Positions 15,640 to 25,600 of a stretch of DNA of 32,467 nt are shown piece by piece. The notes beneath the pieces are model-generated. The model was not told the origin of the DNA and ran no database searches. It saw nothing but the letters and a program-made list of their open reading frames with translations. Made by a program: the position numbers and the translations under genes. Source of the stretch: Lachnoclostridium sp. UBA6558 (GTDB lineage Bacteria > Bacillota > Clostridia > Lachnospirales > Lachnospiraceae); the NCBI GenBank assembly GCA_002434335.1, contig DJJW01000002.1, positions 3,124-35,590 of the forward strand, given 5' to 3'. Within the stretch, counting starts at the first letter, position 1. Every line of letters starts with the position of its first letter.

Positions 15640-18300
15640 CTATTTCATAAGAGTCTTAAGACGTTCTTCCACCTGTTCCATAAGCTGGGTGTATTTTGCC
15701 AGCTTTTCCTTCTCTTCCTGAATCTTGGCTTCCGGTGCTTTGCTTACGAATCTTTCGTTAGCCAGCATTCCGTTTACACGGTTCAACTCACCGGCCAATC
15801 GCGCCTTCTCCTGATTCAGTCTTTCTATTTCTTTCTCGATATCTACCAGTTCTGCAAAAGGCATATAGATTACAGCCTCCGGTATAAGCGCTGTCACTGC
15901 ATCCGTAGGTATTCCATCGGTATTCTTCTGTATGGTTACTTCTGAAGCATAGGAAAGTGTTGCGAAGAAAGCTCTGCTGTTCTCAAAGATTTCTGTTATT
16001 CTGCTATTTTCCGTTACGATAATAACAGAAGCTTTCTTTGAAGGCGGTACATTCATGCCGGTACGAACAGCTCTGATACCTTTTACTGCTTCTTTCATTA
16101 ATTCAACTGCTTCTTCCTCTTTGCTGTAATTGTATTTTTCATCAAATACCGGCCAGTCAGATACCATAATGGATTCTGCTTCTCCGTTTTTCCCTTCTGC
16201 TTCTAATAAGGTACAGTAGATTTCCTCTGTAATAAAAGGCATATAAGGGTGAAGAAGCTTTAAGGAAGTTATCAGCACCTGTTTTAAAGTCCAGATAACA
16301 CCTGCTTTGGTCTCATCGGCATCATTGTAAAGTCTGGGTTTAACCATTTCGATATACCAATCACAGAATTCCTCCCAGATAAAGTCGTATATTTTCTGTA
16401 CGGCAATACCAAGCTCGAAGCTTTCCATGTTATCCGTAACTTCTTTTACAAGTGTATTGCATTTGGACAGGATCCATTTATCAGCATCCGTTAAGAGAAT
16501 CTTGTCTCCTTCTACTGCTTCGGCTTTCTCAAGATTCATCATAATGAAACGGGAAGCATTCCATACCTTATTGGCAAAGTTTCTGCTTGCCTCCACTCTC
16601 TCTAAGTAGAAACGCATATCATTTCCGGGTGCATTACCAGTAATCAGCGTCAGACGAAGGGCATCCGCACCGTACTTATCAATTATCTCAAGAGGATCGA
16701 TACCGTTTCCAAGGGATTTGCTCATCTTTCTTCCCTGAGAATCTCTAACCAATCCGTGGATCAGTACCTTATGGAAAGGCGCTTTTCCAGTATATTCATA
16801 ACCGGAGAATACCATTCGTATTACCCAGAAGAAAATAATATCGTAACCGGTTACCAGTACATCGGTAGGATAGAAGTATTCAAGATCTTCTGTGTTCTTA
16901 GGCCATCCGAGGGTGGAGAAAGGCCACAGCGCTGAGCTGAACCAGGTATCCAGCGTATCCTCATCCTGCACCAGGTGATTATGTCCGCATTTGGGGCAGG
17001 TTCCCGGCACTTCTTTTGACACTACTACATCGCCGCATTTGTCACAGTAGTAAGCAGGTATTCTGTGTCCCCACCACAACTGTCTGGAGATACACCAGTC
17101 CCTGATATTGTCTGTCCAGTTAAAGTAGATCTTATCAAAACGTTCCGGTACAAAGGTTATATCACCATTTTTTACTGCGTCTACTGCGGGTTTGATAAGT
17201 TCCTCCATTTTAACGAACCATTGCTGTTTGATTAAGGGTTCTACAGTTGTATTACATCTGTCATGGATGCCTACATTGTGAACATGGTCTTCTACTTTCT
17301 TTAAGAGTCCCATCTCCTCTAACTCTTGTACCATCTGCTTTCTGGCCGCATAACGGTCCATTCCTGCAAATTTTCCGCCCTTTTCATTAATGGTGGCATC
17401 ATCATTCATAATATTAATCTGTTCCAGGTTATGTCTTTTTCCTACTTCAAAATCATTCGGATCATGAGCAGGCGTAATCTTAACAACGCCGGTTCCAAAA
17501 TCCTTATCCACATAGGTATCCGCAATAATCGGTATCTCTTTCTCCAGGAAAGGAAGAATAACCGTCTTGCCGATCAGGTCCTTATAACGCTCATCCTCAG
17601 GATGCACAGCCACAGCCACATCGCCTAACATGGTTTCAGGTCTTGTTGTAGCTACCTCTAAGAACTCCTTTGTTCCTGTAATAGGATAAAGAAGATGCCA
17701 GAAATGTCCGTTCTGTTCTTCATGCTCTACCTCTGCATCAGAGATACTGGTCTTGCAGACAGGGCACCAGTTAATGATACGGGAGCCTTTATAGATAAGT
17801 CCTTTCTCATATAACCTGATAAATACTTCCTCTACTGCCTCGGAACAGCCTTCATCCATGGTGAAACGCTCTCTTTCCCAATCACAGGAGGAGCCGATTT
17901 TCTTAAGCTGGCTGATAATACGGCCGCCGTATTCTTCTTTCCATTCCCAGGCTCTCTTTAAGAAGCCCTCTCTTCCAAGGTCCTTCTTATCAATTCCTTC
18001 TTTCTTAAGCTGTTCGATAATCTTAACCTCTGTTGCAATACTTGCATGGTCTGTCCCGGGCTGCCATAGTGCATTATACCCCTGCATTCTCTTAAATCTC
18101 GTAAGAATATCCTGCATGGTATTGTCAAGGGCATGTCCCATATGAAGCTGTCCTGTGATATTAGGCGGGGGCATAACAATGGTAAAAGGTTTTTTGCGTT
18201 TATCCACCTCTGCTTTAAAATATTTCTTATTTATCCACTTTGAATACAGCCTGTCTTCTATATCCACGGGGTTATAGTTCTTTTCCAATTCCTTGTTCAT
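15640..18300 (-). CDS. valS: Valine-tRNA ligase
   Basis: An 886-residue class I aminoacyl-tRNA synthetase that charges tRNA-Val with valine. The ATP-binding HIGH-type motif is HMGH (residues 53-56) after PPPNITGQL, and the KMSKS motif appears in GRKMSKSLGNG. The editing domain contains TTRPETMLGDVAV, and CPVC/CPKC cysteine pairs suggest zinc knuckles. The C-terminal coiled-coil arm (VDIEKEIERLNQEKARL onward) is characteristic of ValRS and absent from IleRS and LeuRS. Full length. A T-box leader upstream with a valine specifier independently confirms the amino acid. Confidence 0.97.
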   Translation of the reverse strand: MNKELEKNYNPVDIEDRLYSKWINKKYFKAEVDKRKKPFTIVMPPPNITGQLHMGHALDNTMQDILTRFKRMQGYNALWQPGTDHASIATEVKIIEQLKKEGIDKKDLGREGFLKRAWEWKEEYGGRIISQLKKIGSSCDWERERFTMDEGCSEAVEEVFIRLYEKGLIYKGSRIINWCPVCKTSISDAEVEHEEQNGHFWHLLYPITGTKEFLEVATTRPETMLGDVAVAVHPEDERYKDLIGKTVILPFLEKEIPIIADTYVDKDFGTGVVKITPAHDPNDFEVGKRHNLEQINIMNDDATINEKGGKFAGMDRYAARKQMVQELEEMGLLKKVEDHVHNVGIHDRCNTTVEPLIKQQWFVKMEELIKPAVDAVKNGDITFVPERFDKIYFNWTDNIRDWCISRQLWWGHRIPAYYCDKCGDVVVSKEVPGTCPKCGHNHLVQDEDTLDTWFSSALWPFSTLGWPKNTEDLEYFYPTDVLVTGYDIIFFWVIRMVFSGYEYTGKAPFHKVLIHGLVRDSQGRKMSKSLGNGIDPLEIIDKYGADALRLTLITGNAPGNDMRFYLERVEASRNFANKVWNASRFIMMNLEKAEAVEGDKILLTDADKWILSKCNTLVKEVTDNMESFELGIAVQKIYDFIWEEFCDWYIEMVKPRLYNDADETKAGVIWTLKQVLITSLKLLHPYMPFITEEIYCTLLEAEGKNGEAESIMVSDWPVFDEKYNYSKEEEAVELMKEAVKGIRAVRTGMNVPPSKKASVIIVTENSRITEIFENSRAFFATLSYASEVTIQKNTDGIPTDAVTALIPEAVIYMPFAELVDIEKEIERLNQEKARLAGELNRVNGMLANERFVSKAPEAKIQEEKEKLAKYTQLMEQVEERLKTLMK

Positions 18301-18396
18301 TCTTTCCTCTCATTCCTCCGCTCTTGGCGGCATCAATTTTCTGCTTCCGGGGCAGTTATTTCTTACTGTTTTTGCATTTACCTGTTTTCTAAGAAC

Positions 18397-18616
18397 AAAA
18401 AAAGGCTCTCCGTCTAAAAGGACGAAGAACCGTGGTACCACCTTTGTTCACAGCTATAATCTGCTGCCTCTTAATCTGTAACGGGACTACCCGGCATTTC
18501 CTACTCGCTTTCAGAAACACAGTTCAGGAGCTACCTTCAACAAGCAGTAAGTAAGACAGCCTCTCAGCCTTGAACCGTCCTCTCTGATACACTTACCAGT
18601 CTAATCCTCTCCATCA
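18397..18616 (-). promoter_or_regulatory. T-box riboswitch controlling valS
   Basis: The minus-strand leader of valS carries the conserved T-box AAGGTGGTACCACGG (18430-18444). A terminator follows: GGTTCTTCGTCC pairs with AGACGGAGAGCC (18404-18431), then seven Ts. The specifier loop near the 3' side of stem I reads GAAGGTAGCTCC, giving the valine codon GTA at 18532-18534. The bulge TGGT fits the ACCA end of a tRNA with discriminator A, as in tRNA-Val. Uncharged tRNA-Val should stabilise the antiterminator and allow valS expression. The 5' boundary is approximate. Confidence 0.93.
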
Positions 18617-18624
18617 TTACCTTT

Positions 18625-18630
18625 ATTATA
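18625..18630 (-). promoter_or_regulatory. -10 element of the valS T-box promoter
   Basis: An exact TATAAT on the minus strand lies about ten bases upstream of the predicted start of the T-box leader. No clear -35 consensus is seen at 16-18 bases. Confidence 0.5.
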
Positions 18631-18687
18631 TCTATAATCACTATGAATATCATATGAAAACTTTCTTCTTCTGTCAAGTACGAAATG

Positions 18688-18735
18688 TTGGTTATTGGGG
18701 GGACAGAAGTTTTGGTTATTGGGATGACGGATGTC
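18688..18735. repeat. 24-bp tandem repeat beside the foldback element
   Basis: TTGGTTATTGGG occurs at 18688-18699 and again at 18712-18723, a 24-base period. The following bases of each unit are also similar (GGGACAGAAGTT and ATGACGGATGTC), and a partial third unit runs to the foldback boundary. The G-runs on the plus strand are unusual for this AT-rich DNA. Confidence 0.6.
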
Positions 18736-18741
18736 TTTGGG

Positions 18742-18967
18742 GGTGTACGATGAGAGAGGCTTACATTTATGCATTTTCCATTGAAGGGTTCCAAATTCCA
18801 CTAAAATGGCAGAAGTTGTTCCCTGGGCAGGTGAAAGGATACCAAACTCGCTGTAAATCGCTCAGACAGTGGTATCCTTTCACCTAGGGACAACTGCTGC
18901 CATTTAAGTGTCATTAGGAACCCTTCAATGGAAAATTCCTAAATGTAAGCCTCTCTCATCTGGTGTA
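18742..18967. mobile_element. MITE-like foldback with 6-bp flanking direct repeats
   Basis: A 212-bp imperfect palindrome: left arm 18749-18844, right arm 18870-18960, loop of 25 bases. The outer 20 bp of the arms match perfectly, starting GATGAGAGAGGCTTAC. A second perfect 20-bp block (ATTTTCCATTGAAGGGTTCC) follows after two mismatches, and the arms stay close to the loop, ending GGTGAAAGGATACCA. Small bulges make the arms 96 and 91 bases. GGTGTA lies at 18742-18747 and 18962-18967, one base outside each end, as a target-site duplication would. There is no coding capacity. It could instead be a transcribed double-stranded RNA hairpin; both may be true. Confidence 0.7.
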
Positions 18968-19006
18968 TTCTAATGATAACTTCGTAGTTTTTGGTATGCG
19001 ATTCCT

Positions 19007-20152
19007 TTATAGATTGATTCCGTGTTTTTTCAGAAGCTCTGCTACATATTCTTTGTTCTCTTCTTTTTCTTTGGTGAATTTCTCGATATCCTCGAGACAC
19101 TTTTCCTTTAACAGGTTGTTCTGTTCAATTCGTTCTTTTAATTTCTGTCTTCTGTCAAGGAGCGCGGTAGTTAACTTCTCCATTTCTACTGAATCCAGCA
19201 AGGCTTCCAACTGATATATCCAGATCTTGGCATCGGTTATCTTTGCAGTCTTTAGATGAGTGATAATTTCCCTGTTATAATATTCTGTCTGTTCTTTGCT
19301 TACCTTATACTTATTCTCATCTTCCTTTTCTTTCTTATATTCCTCCCAAAGATAAGTCAGCTGGGCATAACTGTCTACCATGTACTTCTGATAACAGTAA
19401 TCCAGTGCGTTGGTATTATTGATATATTTAATCTTTACCTTATTGAGCAGCTGGATTGCACGGTTTAGTTTTTTTTCTGCATCAGCCGTATCTTTTCTGT
19501 TTTCTCGGGCCCGTATAAATATATAGGCTGCTGCGGTTGCTCCTAATGCTATGGTCAGAAGAAAAGGCAGCTGCATATTGGCACCGGTTCTTAGGTTTAC
19601 CCAGATGAATAACAGAAATAAAAGAACGGAGAGTATACTGGTGGTAATCCCTATAGTACCAAGAGTTTTCTGGTTTGCTTCTGCATCCTCTTTCTGGTGC
19701 AGCAAAGCTGCCCTCTCACTGTCCAGATATTTAAGATCATTTTCGATATCAAAGCTGTAAGCCTCCCAGGCTTTCATCTTCCTAAGGTCCAGCGGTATGC
19801 TTTCTTCAAATTTAGCCAGATTATGATACTGGGTATCCTTAATCTTACGGGTGCCCTTCTTATATCTCTCCCTGTCTTTTGACAGTGTCAGAATCTTTCT
19901 GGCAAGGTCATTGATAAGCTCTCTGTCTTCTCGCTCCAATGCCTCGATTTTCTGTATATCACTGATGTAATGGGTTACTGCCTGCAGCTCTGTCTTCATT
20001 TCCTGTGCCTGCAAAGTACTTTCTACAATCTGCTGGCAGCTGTCTTCTATCGCGTATTTGGAATCCTCCGCCCTGTTTACTGTCAGGCTTACAGGTTCTT
20101 CTGTCTTGCTATTCTTATTTTCCTCTGAAGCCTTACGTCTTCTAAATGCCAT
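19007..20152 (-). CDS. Coiled-coil protein with two membrane segments, third gene of the DUF5717-type cassette
   Basis: A 381-residue protein not recognised by family. Residues 35-160 are charged and mostly helical, with coiled-coil character. Two adjacent hydrophobic helices follow (about 165-187 and 195-215), forming a hairpin in the membrane with a short outside loop. Residues 216-381 return to long charged helices (DRRQKLKERIEQNNLLKEK onward). No signal peptide and no enzymatic motif are seen, so both helical parts should be cytoplasmic. It begins 27 bases after the stop of the Hsp70-like gene and is presumably its membrane anchor or partner. No clean terminator follows; a tandem repeat and the foldback element lie beyond. 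Confidence 0.8.
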   Translation of the reverse strand: MAFRRRKASEENKNSKTEEPVSLTVNRAEDSKYAIEDSCQQIVESTLQAQEMKTELQAVTHYISDIQKIEALEREDRELINDLARKILTLSKDRERYKKGTRKIKDTQYHNLAKFEESIPLDLRKMKAWEAYSFDIENDLKYLDSERAALLHQKEDAEANQKTLGTIGITTSILSVLLFLLFIWVNLRTGANMQLPFLLTIALGATAAAYIFIRARENRKDTADAEKKLNRAIQLLNKVKIKYINNTNALDYCYQKYMVDSYAQLTYLWEEYKKEKEDENKYKVSKEQTEYYNREIITHLKTAKITDAKIWIYQLEALLDSVEMEKLTTALLDRRQKLKERIEQNNLLKEKCLEDIEKFTKEKEENKEYVAELLKKHGINL

Positions 20153-20179
20153 GTGCCTGATTTCCTTTCCGTAACCGGT

Positions 20180-22333
20180 TTATGAATTCTCTTTTCGATA
20201 CTCCAGTTTATATAAAGCTATTATATCTTTAACTTCCCGCCTGAAATCGTTAAGCCTTCCGGTATCCTTTGCTTCCTTAAGAGCTGCTAATTTCATATAA
20301 TTCTCGCTGTCTTTAAAGCGTATCAGGCTCTGCTGTATCTCTTCCTTTAATTCTTCTATATACGTTTCATCGGCTATTTTATGATTGCCTTCTGCCGCAT
20401 CTGATAAGTCTGCTTCTTCAATCGTTTCCCCTAAAAGCAGCTTACAGAGGAAATACTGTCTTTTTGACTCTTCATTTTCATTTAGGCGGTAAGCTTCCTT
20501 AAATTCTGACTTAGCTTTTAATAATCCTTCCAGATGAAGTCTGCATATTCCGAGATTATGGCGAATTCTTCCTGTTACTTCAGCAGTTAACGTATTACTG
20601 TGATTATTAATCAGTATTTCATATATCAATTGTGCATCCGCATACTGCCCATGGGATAAAAAGGAATCTCCTTTTTTTAATGCCATTTCAGCAGGGGATA
20701 TATTTTTTCGTTCCTTTTGCTTATTCAGAAAATCTTCAGCTTCTGCATTTGTATAATAACCTGTGTCCAGCAATAAGACCACAGCAGCTTCCAAGAGTGC
20801 TTCATAGCCGGATAGAGTAGTTTTTAACTCTCTGATCTTTATAGCTTTTTCAGCTTGCTTAAGCTCCCGTTCAACCCAAAGAAGAAAATCTTCGTCCAGA
20901 AGCTCATCCGTGAAGAGCAGGAAATTATGATGGATATAGTAATAAAGCTCCTCTGCATTATTAATAACCGTGCCGGTTATTTTAAACCGGTAAGGAACTT
21001 CTGCCTTGACCTTATCGCATAAAATAAGTACTCCTGCACTCTTTTTTTCAGTATTATCTGCATCCTCTAAGAGTTTTATAAGTTTTTCCCATCTTAAGCC
21101 GGAAGACGCTCTGAATTGTCCAAAACCAATATCTCTTACTTTTACTTCCGCCGTATTTTCATCCTGAAAAGTCAGGGATATTTCTATCCGTGTAGTCTTA
21201 TCATTTTTTACCTCTAAGCCTTCCAGAATAATTTCGTGATATTCCTTCTTTAGAGTGAATAAATCCTTCACTTGCAAATTAAAAACATTGCTTTCTGTTA
21301 ATATGAATTCCTGGGTGCAGGGTTTATCATACCAGGCCTTATAACTGTCCCAAAGCGGAATTTCTGCCACTTCACCCGCCTTGTAGCCTTCCACTGTTAT
21401 AAGAGCATTTATACGGTCTGAATCCAGAAAGATATATTCCTTTAACAATCCAGCCTGTTCCTTCTCCTTTTCCCTGGAGGTATAACAGGCTCCTTTGGCA
21501 TATAGATTCTGTCCTTTAAATACTCTCCTGCCAGTACATAGTTCCTTGAGGGCATTGTCGACCCAGTCTCCTTCAAAGCCTGCACCGGTTACATAAATAG
21601 TAGATATAAGCTGTTTATGAAGAATTCCTTTGGCAAGATTAAGAAAACAATACTCCGTCCGCTCTCTGTCATCTTTCTCCACTTCTTCAAGACTCAAAAT
21701 GTCACTCAGTTCCCTCCTAGTTATTCCAACCGGTATGGGACTTAATCTTCTGTTTAAGCTTATCTGACTATAATAGATTTCCTCTTCATCCATATGAAAA
21801 AGTCCTACATCATTAAGCCACAGCTCCTTTTTCTGACTGAGAGCATAGTATTCATAACTGAGGGAATTGCTTTGAAGAATTAGCCTGTCCTCTTTAATTC
21901 CCATATTATAAAAGGCTTCTGTAAGTACTGCTTTCAGATTCTCATTTAGTTTTTTCACGGTTATGGTTATTTTACCGATGCTTTCACCGGGAAATTTCAA
22001 AGTAACAAGGGTCAGGCATTTGCGAAAGAGTTTCTCCAGAAGAAAGGCTGTAGTGTAAGCCTTATCATATAACAGAATCTCATCTCCAGCCATAGCCTTT
22101 ACAAGCAGGTTATCTGCCTTCTGACACAATCCCTCCTGCTCAAGGCTTAGAACTTCTTCTCCATAAGCCCATTCCTTACCACCTGTCTTACTTCCCACCA
22201 GTGCCGGATAGAGATACTTTCCCTGGCTTAAGGTTATGGATTCCGGTTCCAGGGTCTTATGATTATAAAAGCATATCTGTATATAATCATTTCCGAAATC
22301 AATCCCTAACAGAAGTTTTTTTCTGTCAGTCAT
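20180..22333 (-). CDS. Hsp70/actin-fold ATPase-like protein with TPRs (probably DUF5716)
   Basis: A 717-residue protein. The N-terminus (LLLGIDFGNDYIQICFYN, residues 8-25) is the phosphate-1 loop of the Hsp70/actin/sugar-kinase fold. YVTGAGFEGDWVDNALKEL near residue 250 matches the adenosine-binding segment, and the middle phosphate-2 loop is degenerate (NDVGLFHM). A beta-rich part corresponding to a substrate-binding domain follows (about 310-440), then helical repeats including a TPR-like stretch (about 555-640). No signal peptide or membrane segment is visible. GGAG lies seven bases before the ATG. From memory this is the family filed as DUF5716. Whether it hydrolyses ATP cannot be told; the weak phosphate-2 loop leaves doubt. 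Confidence 0.8.
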   Translation of the reverse strand: MTDRKKLLLGIDFGNDYIQICFYNHKTLEPESITLSQGKYLYPALVGSKTGGKEWAYGEEVLSLEQEGLCQKADNLLVKAMAGDEILLYDKAYTTAFLLEKLFRKCLTLVTLKFPGESIGKITITVKKLNENLKAVLTEAFYNMGIKEDRLILQSNSLSYEYYALSQKKELWLNDVGLFHMDEEEIYYSQISLNRRLSPIPVGITRRELSDILSLEEVEKDDRERTEYCFLNLAKGILHKQLISTIYVTGAGFEGDWVDNALKELCTGRRVFKGQNLYAKGACYTSREKEKEQAGLLKEYIFLDSDRINALITVEGYKAGEVAEIPLWDSYKAWYDKPCTQEFILTESNVFNLQVKDLFTLKKEYHEIILEGLEVKNDKTTRIEISLTFQDENTAEVKVRDIGFGQFRASSGLRWEKLIKLLEDADNTEKKSAGVLILCDKVKAEVPYRFKITGTVINNAEELYYYIHHNFLLFTDELLDEDFLLWVERELKQAEKAIKIRELKTTLSGYEALLEAAVVLLLDTGYYTNAEAEDFLNKQKERKNISPAEMALKKGDSFLSHGQYADAQLIYEILINNHSNTLTAEVTGRIRHNLGICRLHLEGLLKAKSEFKEAYRLNENEESKRQYFLCKLLLGETIEEADLSDAAEGNHKIADETYIEELKEEIQQSLIRFKDSENYMKLAALKEAKDTGRLNDFRREVKDIIALYKLEYRKENS

Positions 22334-22602
22334 ACAGCTCTCCTTTCAGTTTCTAAACGATGGAGTATGTTTCATAATACTTATGTCTAATATTACCTTG
22401 CATAAATTTCACTGAATGAGTACCAGCTATTTACGTGAGGCAGTACACGTTGGATATTTGGCTTATGGAAGAATCCATGAGGCAGCAAGGCGCGATTATG
22501 GTAACGCAGGGTACTATATCTCAATACTCCAAACAGTATACAACAAGGTGGAACGTCCAGTGCGGTACAATAATATTTCGAACATGCCTTCGTGCAACAT
22601 TT
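22334..22602. other. Unexplained 269-base gap inside the cassette
   Basis: An unusually long gap for consecutive co-oriented genes, with higher GC than other gaps here. On minus a stop-free stretch of about 70 codons without a start crosses it. On plus an open frame (22416-22616) also crosses it but has no ribosome site. TGAGGCAG occurs twice in direct orientation. I could not identify a promoter, terminator or known RNA. It may be a gene remnant or an unrecognised RNA. Confidence 0.45.
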
Positions 22603-25600
22603 TTAAATCGGTTTAAATAAGTCCATAATCAGATGTCTGTTCTTTCCATAATTCCACATACTGTCCAGAACGCTGGTGTTATCGTTCATTTCAAAAGCTG
22701 TTAGGATAAAGTTAATCTGATCAAGGGATGTATCTTCTTCAAGCTGCATCTCCTGCCCGGCCTTTATACTGCCGCTCTCTGTAATATTGGTCTGGAGGCT
22801 GTCGCCTTCTGAGATATAATATTGAAGATTCTCATCCTGAAATACTGTGAAGTCCTTTACCCGTATTCCAAGAAACATATCCTTCATTTCCTCCGCAGTG
22901 AATTCTTCTTCTATGTTTTCCAGCCGATAGTGTATGATAACCTTACTGGAAGGATCCGCGATATATTCTACTAAGTATTTTTCGGTTATTTTGGGATTTA
23001 ACGGTATAACTCCTTTAAAATTTTTAAAGAAAGGAAGGATTATTCCCCGTCTTAAAAAACCTTGCAGGTTATAATCCACAAATTCCTTCTCACTTTCATC
23101 AAAGAACTCTTCTTCCGATAATTTCTTTAAAAGTGCAAGCATGCAGACATCGTTTCCCTCATAAATCAGTTCACGCTTCATAACATCAAATAACTCTGCT
23201 TTAAGAATTCTGCCGTTCATCAGATATTTATAACCATGATAGGACAAAAATGCACGTATCAGTTTACGGTTACTGCCCCTTTGATAATATTTCAGGAATA
23301 CCTCCGGTGAGTTCAGCAGATACTCTCTGGTTGCAAGCATCTGCGTCAGAAGTCTTTCCTCAAGCACACAGGTATTTATCTCAAAGCTTAAGGCTGCTTC
23401 CCATAAACTATAGAGCTCACCGGTTGTTCCTTCATAGTATTCTGCAAGATACAGCAGTATTTCCTCATTATATTTACCTGCCTTATAAATAAAATAACAG
23501 AGCTTCAACAAGAAGTCATTCTTATACGTATATTTGCCAAGCAGATTGATTGCTGCCTTTAGCAGCCTGTTAATCTGTATACCCTCAAAACCAAATTCAT
23601 AAAGGGCTTTTTCCGCTTCCTCATTATAGTTTCTGATAATAAGCAGCTCAATAACTTTTAATCGGTCATTTTTATTTAACTTAGTCAGGTCAATCTGTAG
23701 CAGGTATTCTTCTAACAGCTCTCCCTGAAAGTTGTCATAATAAAATGAAACCAGCTCCATTAATAGCTTTCCCCTGTAACTTTCATTAAGAGCGGGAACG
23801 TCTAACAGTTTCCTGCGGATTACGACAGATGCCTGGTCAAACTTCTGATATGCGTCTATCTTATCTGCATAATATAGTAACACCATGGTATTCCGGCTGT
23901 TATGAAGCAGGCAGTCCTTCAGATAACTATCCTTGTTAAAAAAGGGATACAGAGTGTATTCTATGGTATTGGAATACCTGTTATCCTGTGAGTCTACCAG
24001 GAGGATTTCATAATTTTCCATATAGAGATCGATATTTGCTATATTTGAGACAATCGGCGTATATACTTCTTCACCGGTTTGGCCATGAATGGTAATTACG
24101 CCCTTTACTGCATTATTACTGCAACACAGCTCCTGTTTGAACATTACATAAGGAAGCTCTCTGGAAATCTCCTCCGTTAATCCGTTTAAGGTGATAAGCT
24201 CCTCATAAATAACTGCGTAATTCCTGTCAATGGCATGCTCTTTCAGCATTCTTCCTGCAAAGCTCTCTATCTTCTTGCTGTAGCTTTTGTATATAGGCCC
24301 TAACTCCTCTTTATTCTTAATAACATAAGCATAAAGAAAAGCTTTCTTTTTATCACTTAAGCTGCTGTTATAGATAAAATACAAAAGCACCTGCTGTGGA
24401 AGCTTATTCTCAGGCAGTTTTGACTGGAGCAGCGTATATTGTTCCTCCTCAAGAGAATAGAGATAATATTCATACAATTCTGTGATTCTTAGCTGTTCCT
24501 TCACTCCCAGCTGATACCATACAAAATACTTCCTGCCGCGTTTATGTCCTTTAATCAGCAAGCTGCAGATTGCAGAAAGGATACCGGTAAGGACAGAAGT
24601 ATCAGCTTTGTTATCCAATTCAGAAAAATGATTGTACAGCAAAGAGAGGCATAGATATACACCTCTTGTAAAATCTCTTTTCTTACCTGCAAGGTAGGCA
24701 AATTGTCCTGCCAGTTCTTCACTTATGTATTCTTCCTTCACTCCGAATAAAATCAATTGGGTTTCGAAGTCCCCAAGTTCCGTTAAGTAAACCGGATGCT
24801 CTCGTAAGATTATGAAGGCTTCCAGATACATATAAGGACTGCGGCAGCCATTGTAATATTGATTCTTAATCATATCCAGAGCTTGATTTTTATTACTCTC
24901 ATATTTCTTATCCGTATATAAGAGAAACCACAGAATCCGATAGTCTGTGGAATTCATACGGTAAGCTGCCTGTATTTCCTTTAAGGCTGCCTCTGAGGCT
25001 TCACTGTTCTTGTAAACCAAGGCTGTCAGATACCAGAAGGCGCAGACGATTGCTAATGAGGTCTGTTTCCCCTCCAGGATTTCAGCCTTGACAGTATTTA
25101 AAGCCCCTTTTAACTCCTCCTGACTTTCTTCTGAATCCTTAGCCTTCACCTGGATAAGATGTATCTCCAGAAGCTTATACCACATGAGATTCTGCTTGTC
25201 ACCTACTTTCAGGCTATGTAGTTCTACTTCTGTCTTCCCTGTATACTCCTCCGGACTCAGGAGATTTTTACGAAAATCTAGATAATTTCTCACACAGGCA
25301 GTGACTTTTTCTCTTATTTGTGATTTCTTACGGGTACTTTCTTTCTCTTCTGACTTTTTAACAGCTATTATATCTACTACAATTGTCTCATGGACTGAAG
25401 TCAGGATAAGCCTTCCGTAGTTCTTCCCCATACGCATCTTTTCCGGCTGAATTACAAATTCCAGGGGGTAGACATTCCCCACAAAATAATCAGACCAGAT
25501 AATCTTATGCTCCGGATTAATAAAATCTCCTTCGCAGGTTACTCTTATCTCTTCATAACCCCAGTTATCCTTCATCAGGGTCACTTTATCCATAAAGCTC

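Noticed and set aside
18564..18887. Several 60-80 codon frames around the T-box leader and foldback
   Set aside because: They read through a riboswitch, a tandem repeat and a palindrome; none has a ribosome site or plausible protein sequence.
22416..22616. Plus-strand 66-codon frame in the gap between the two large cassette genes
   Set aside because: It has no ribosome site, lies against the direction of the operon, and gives no recognisable protein pattern; a stop-free stretch on the other strand shows the region is simply poor in stops.
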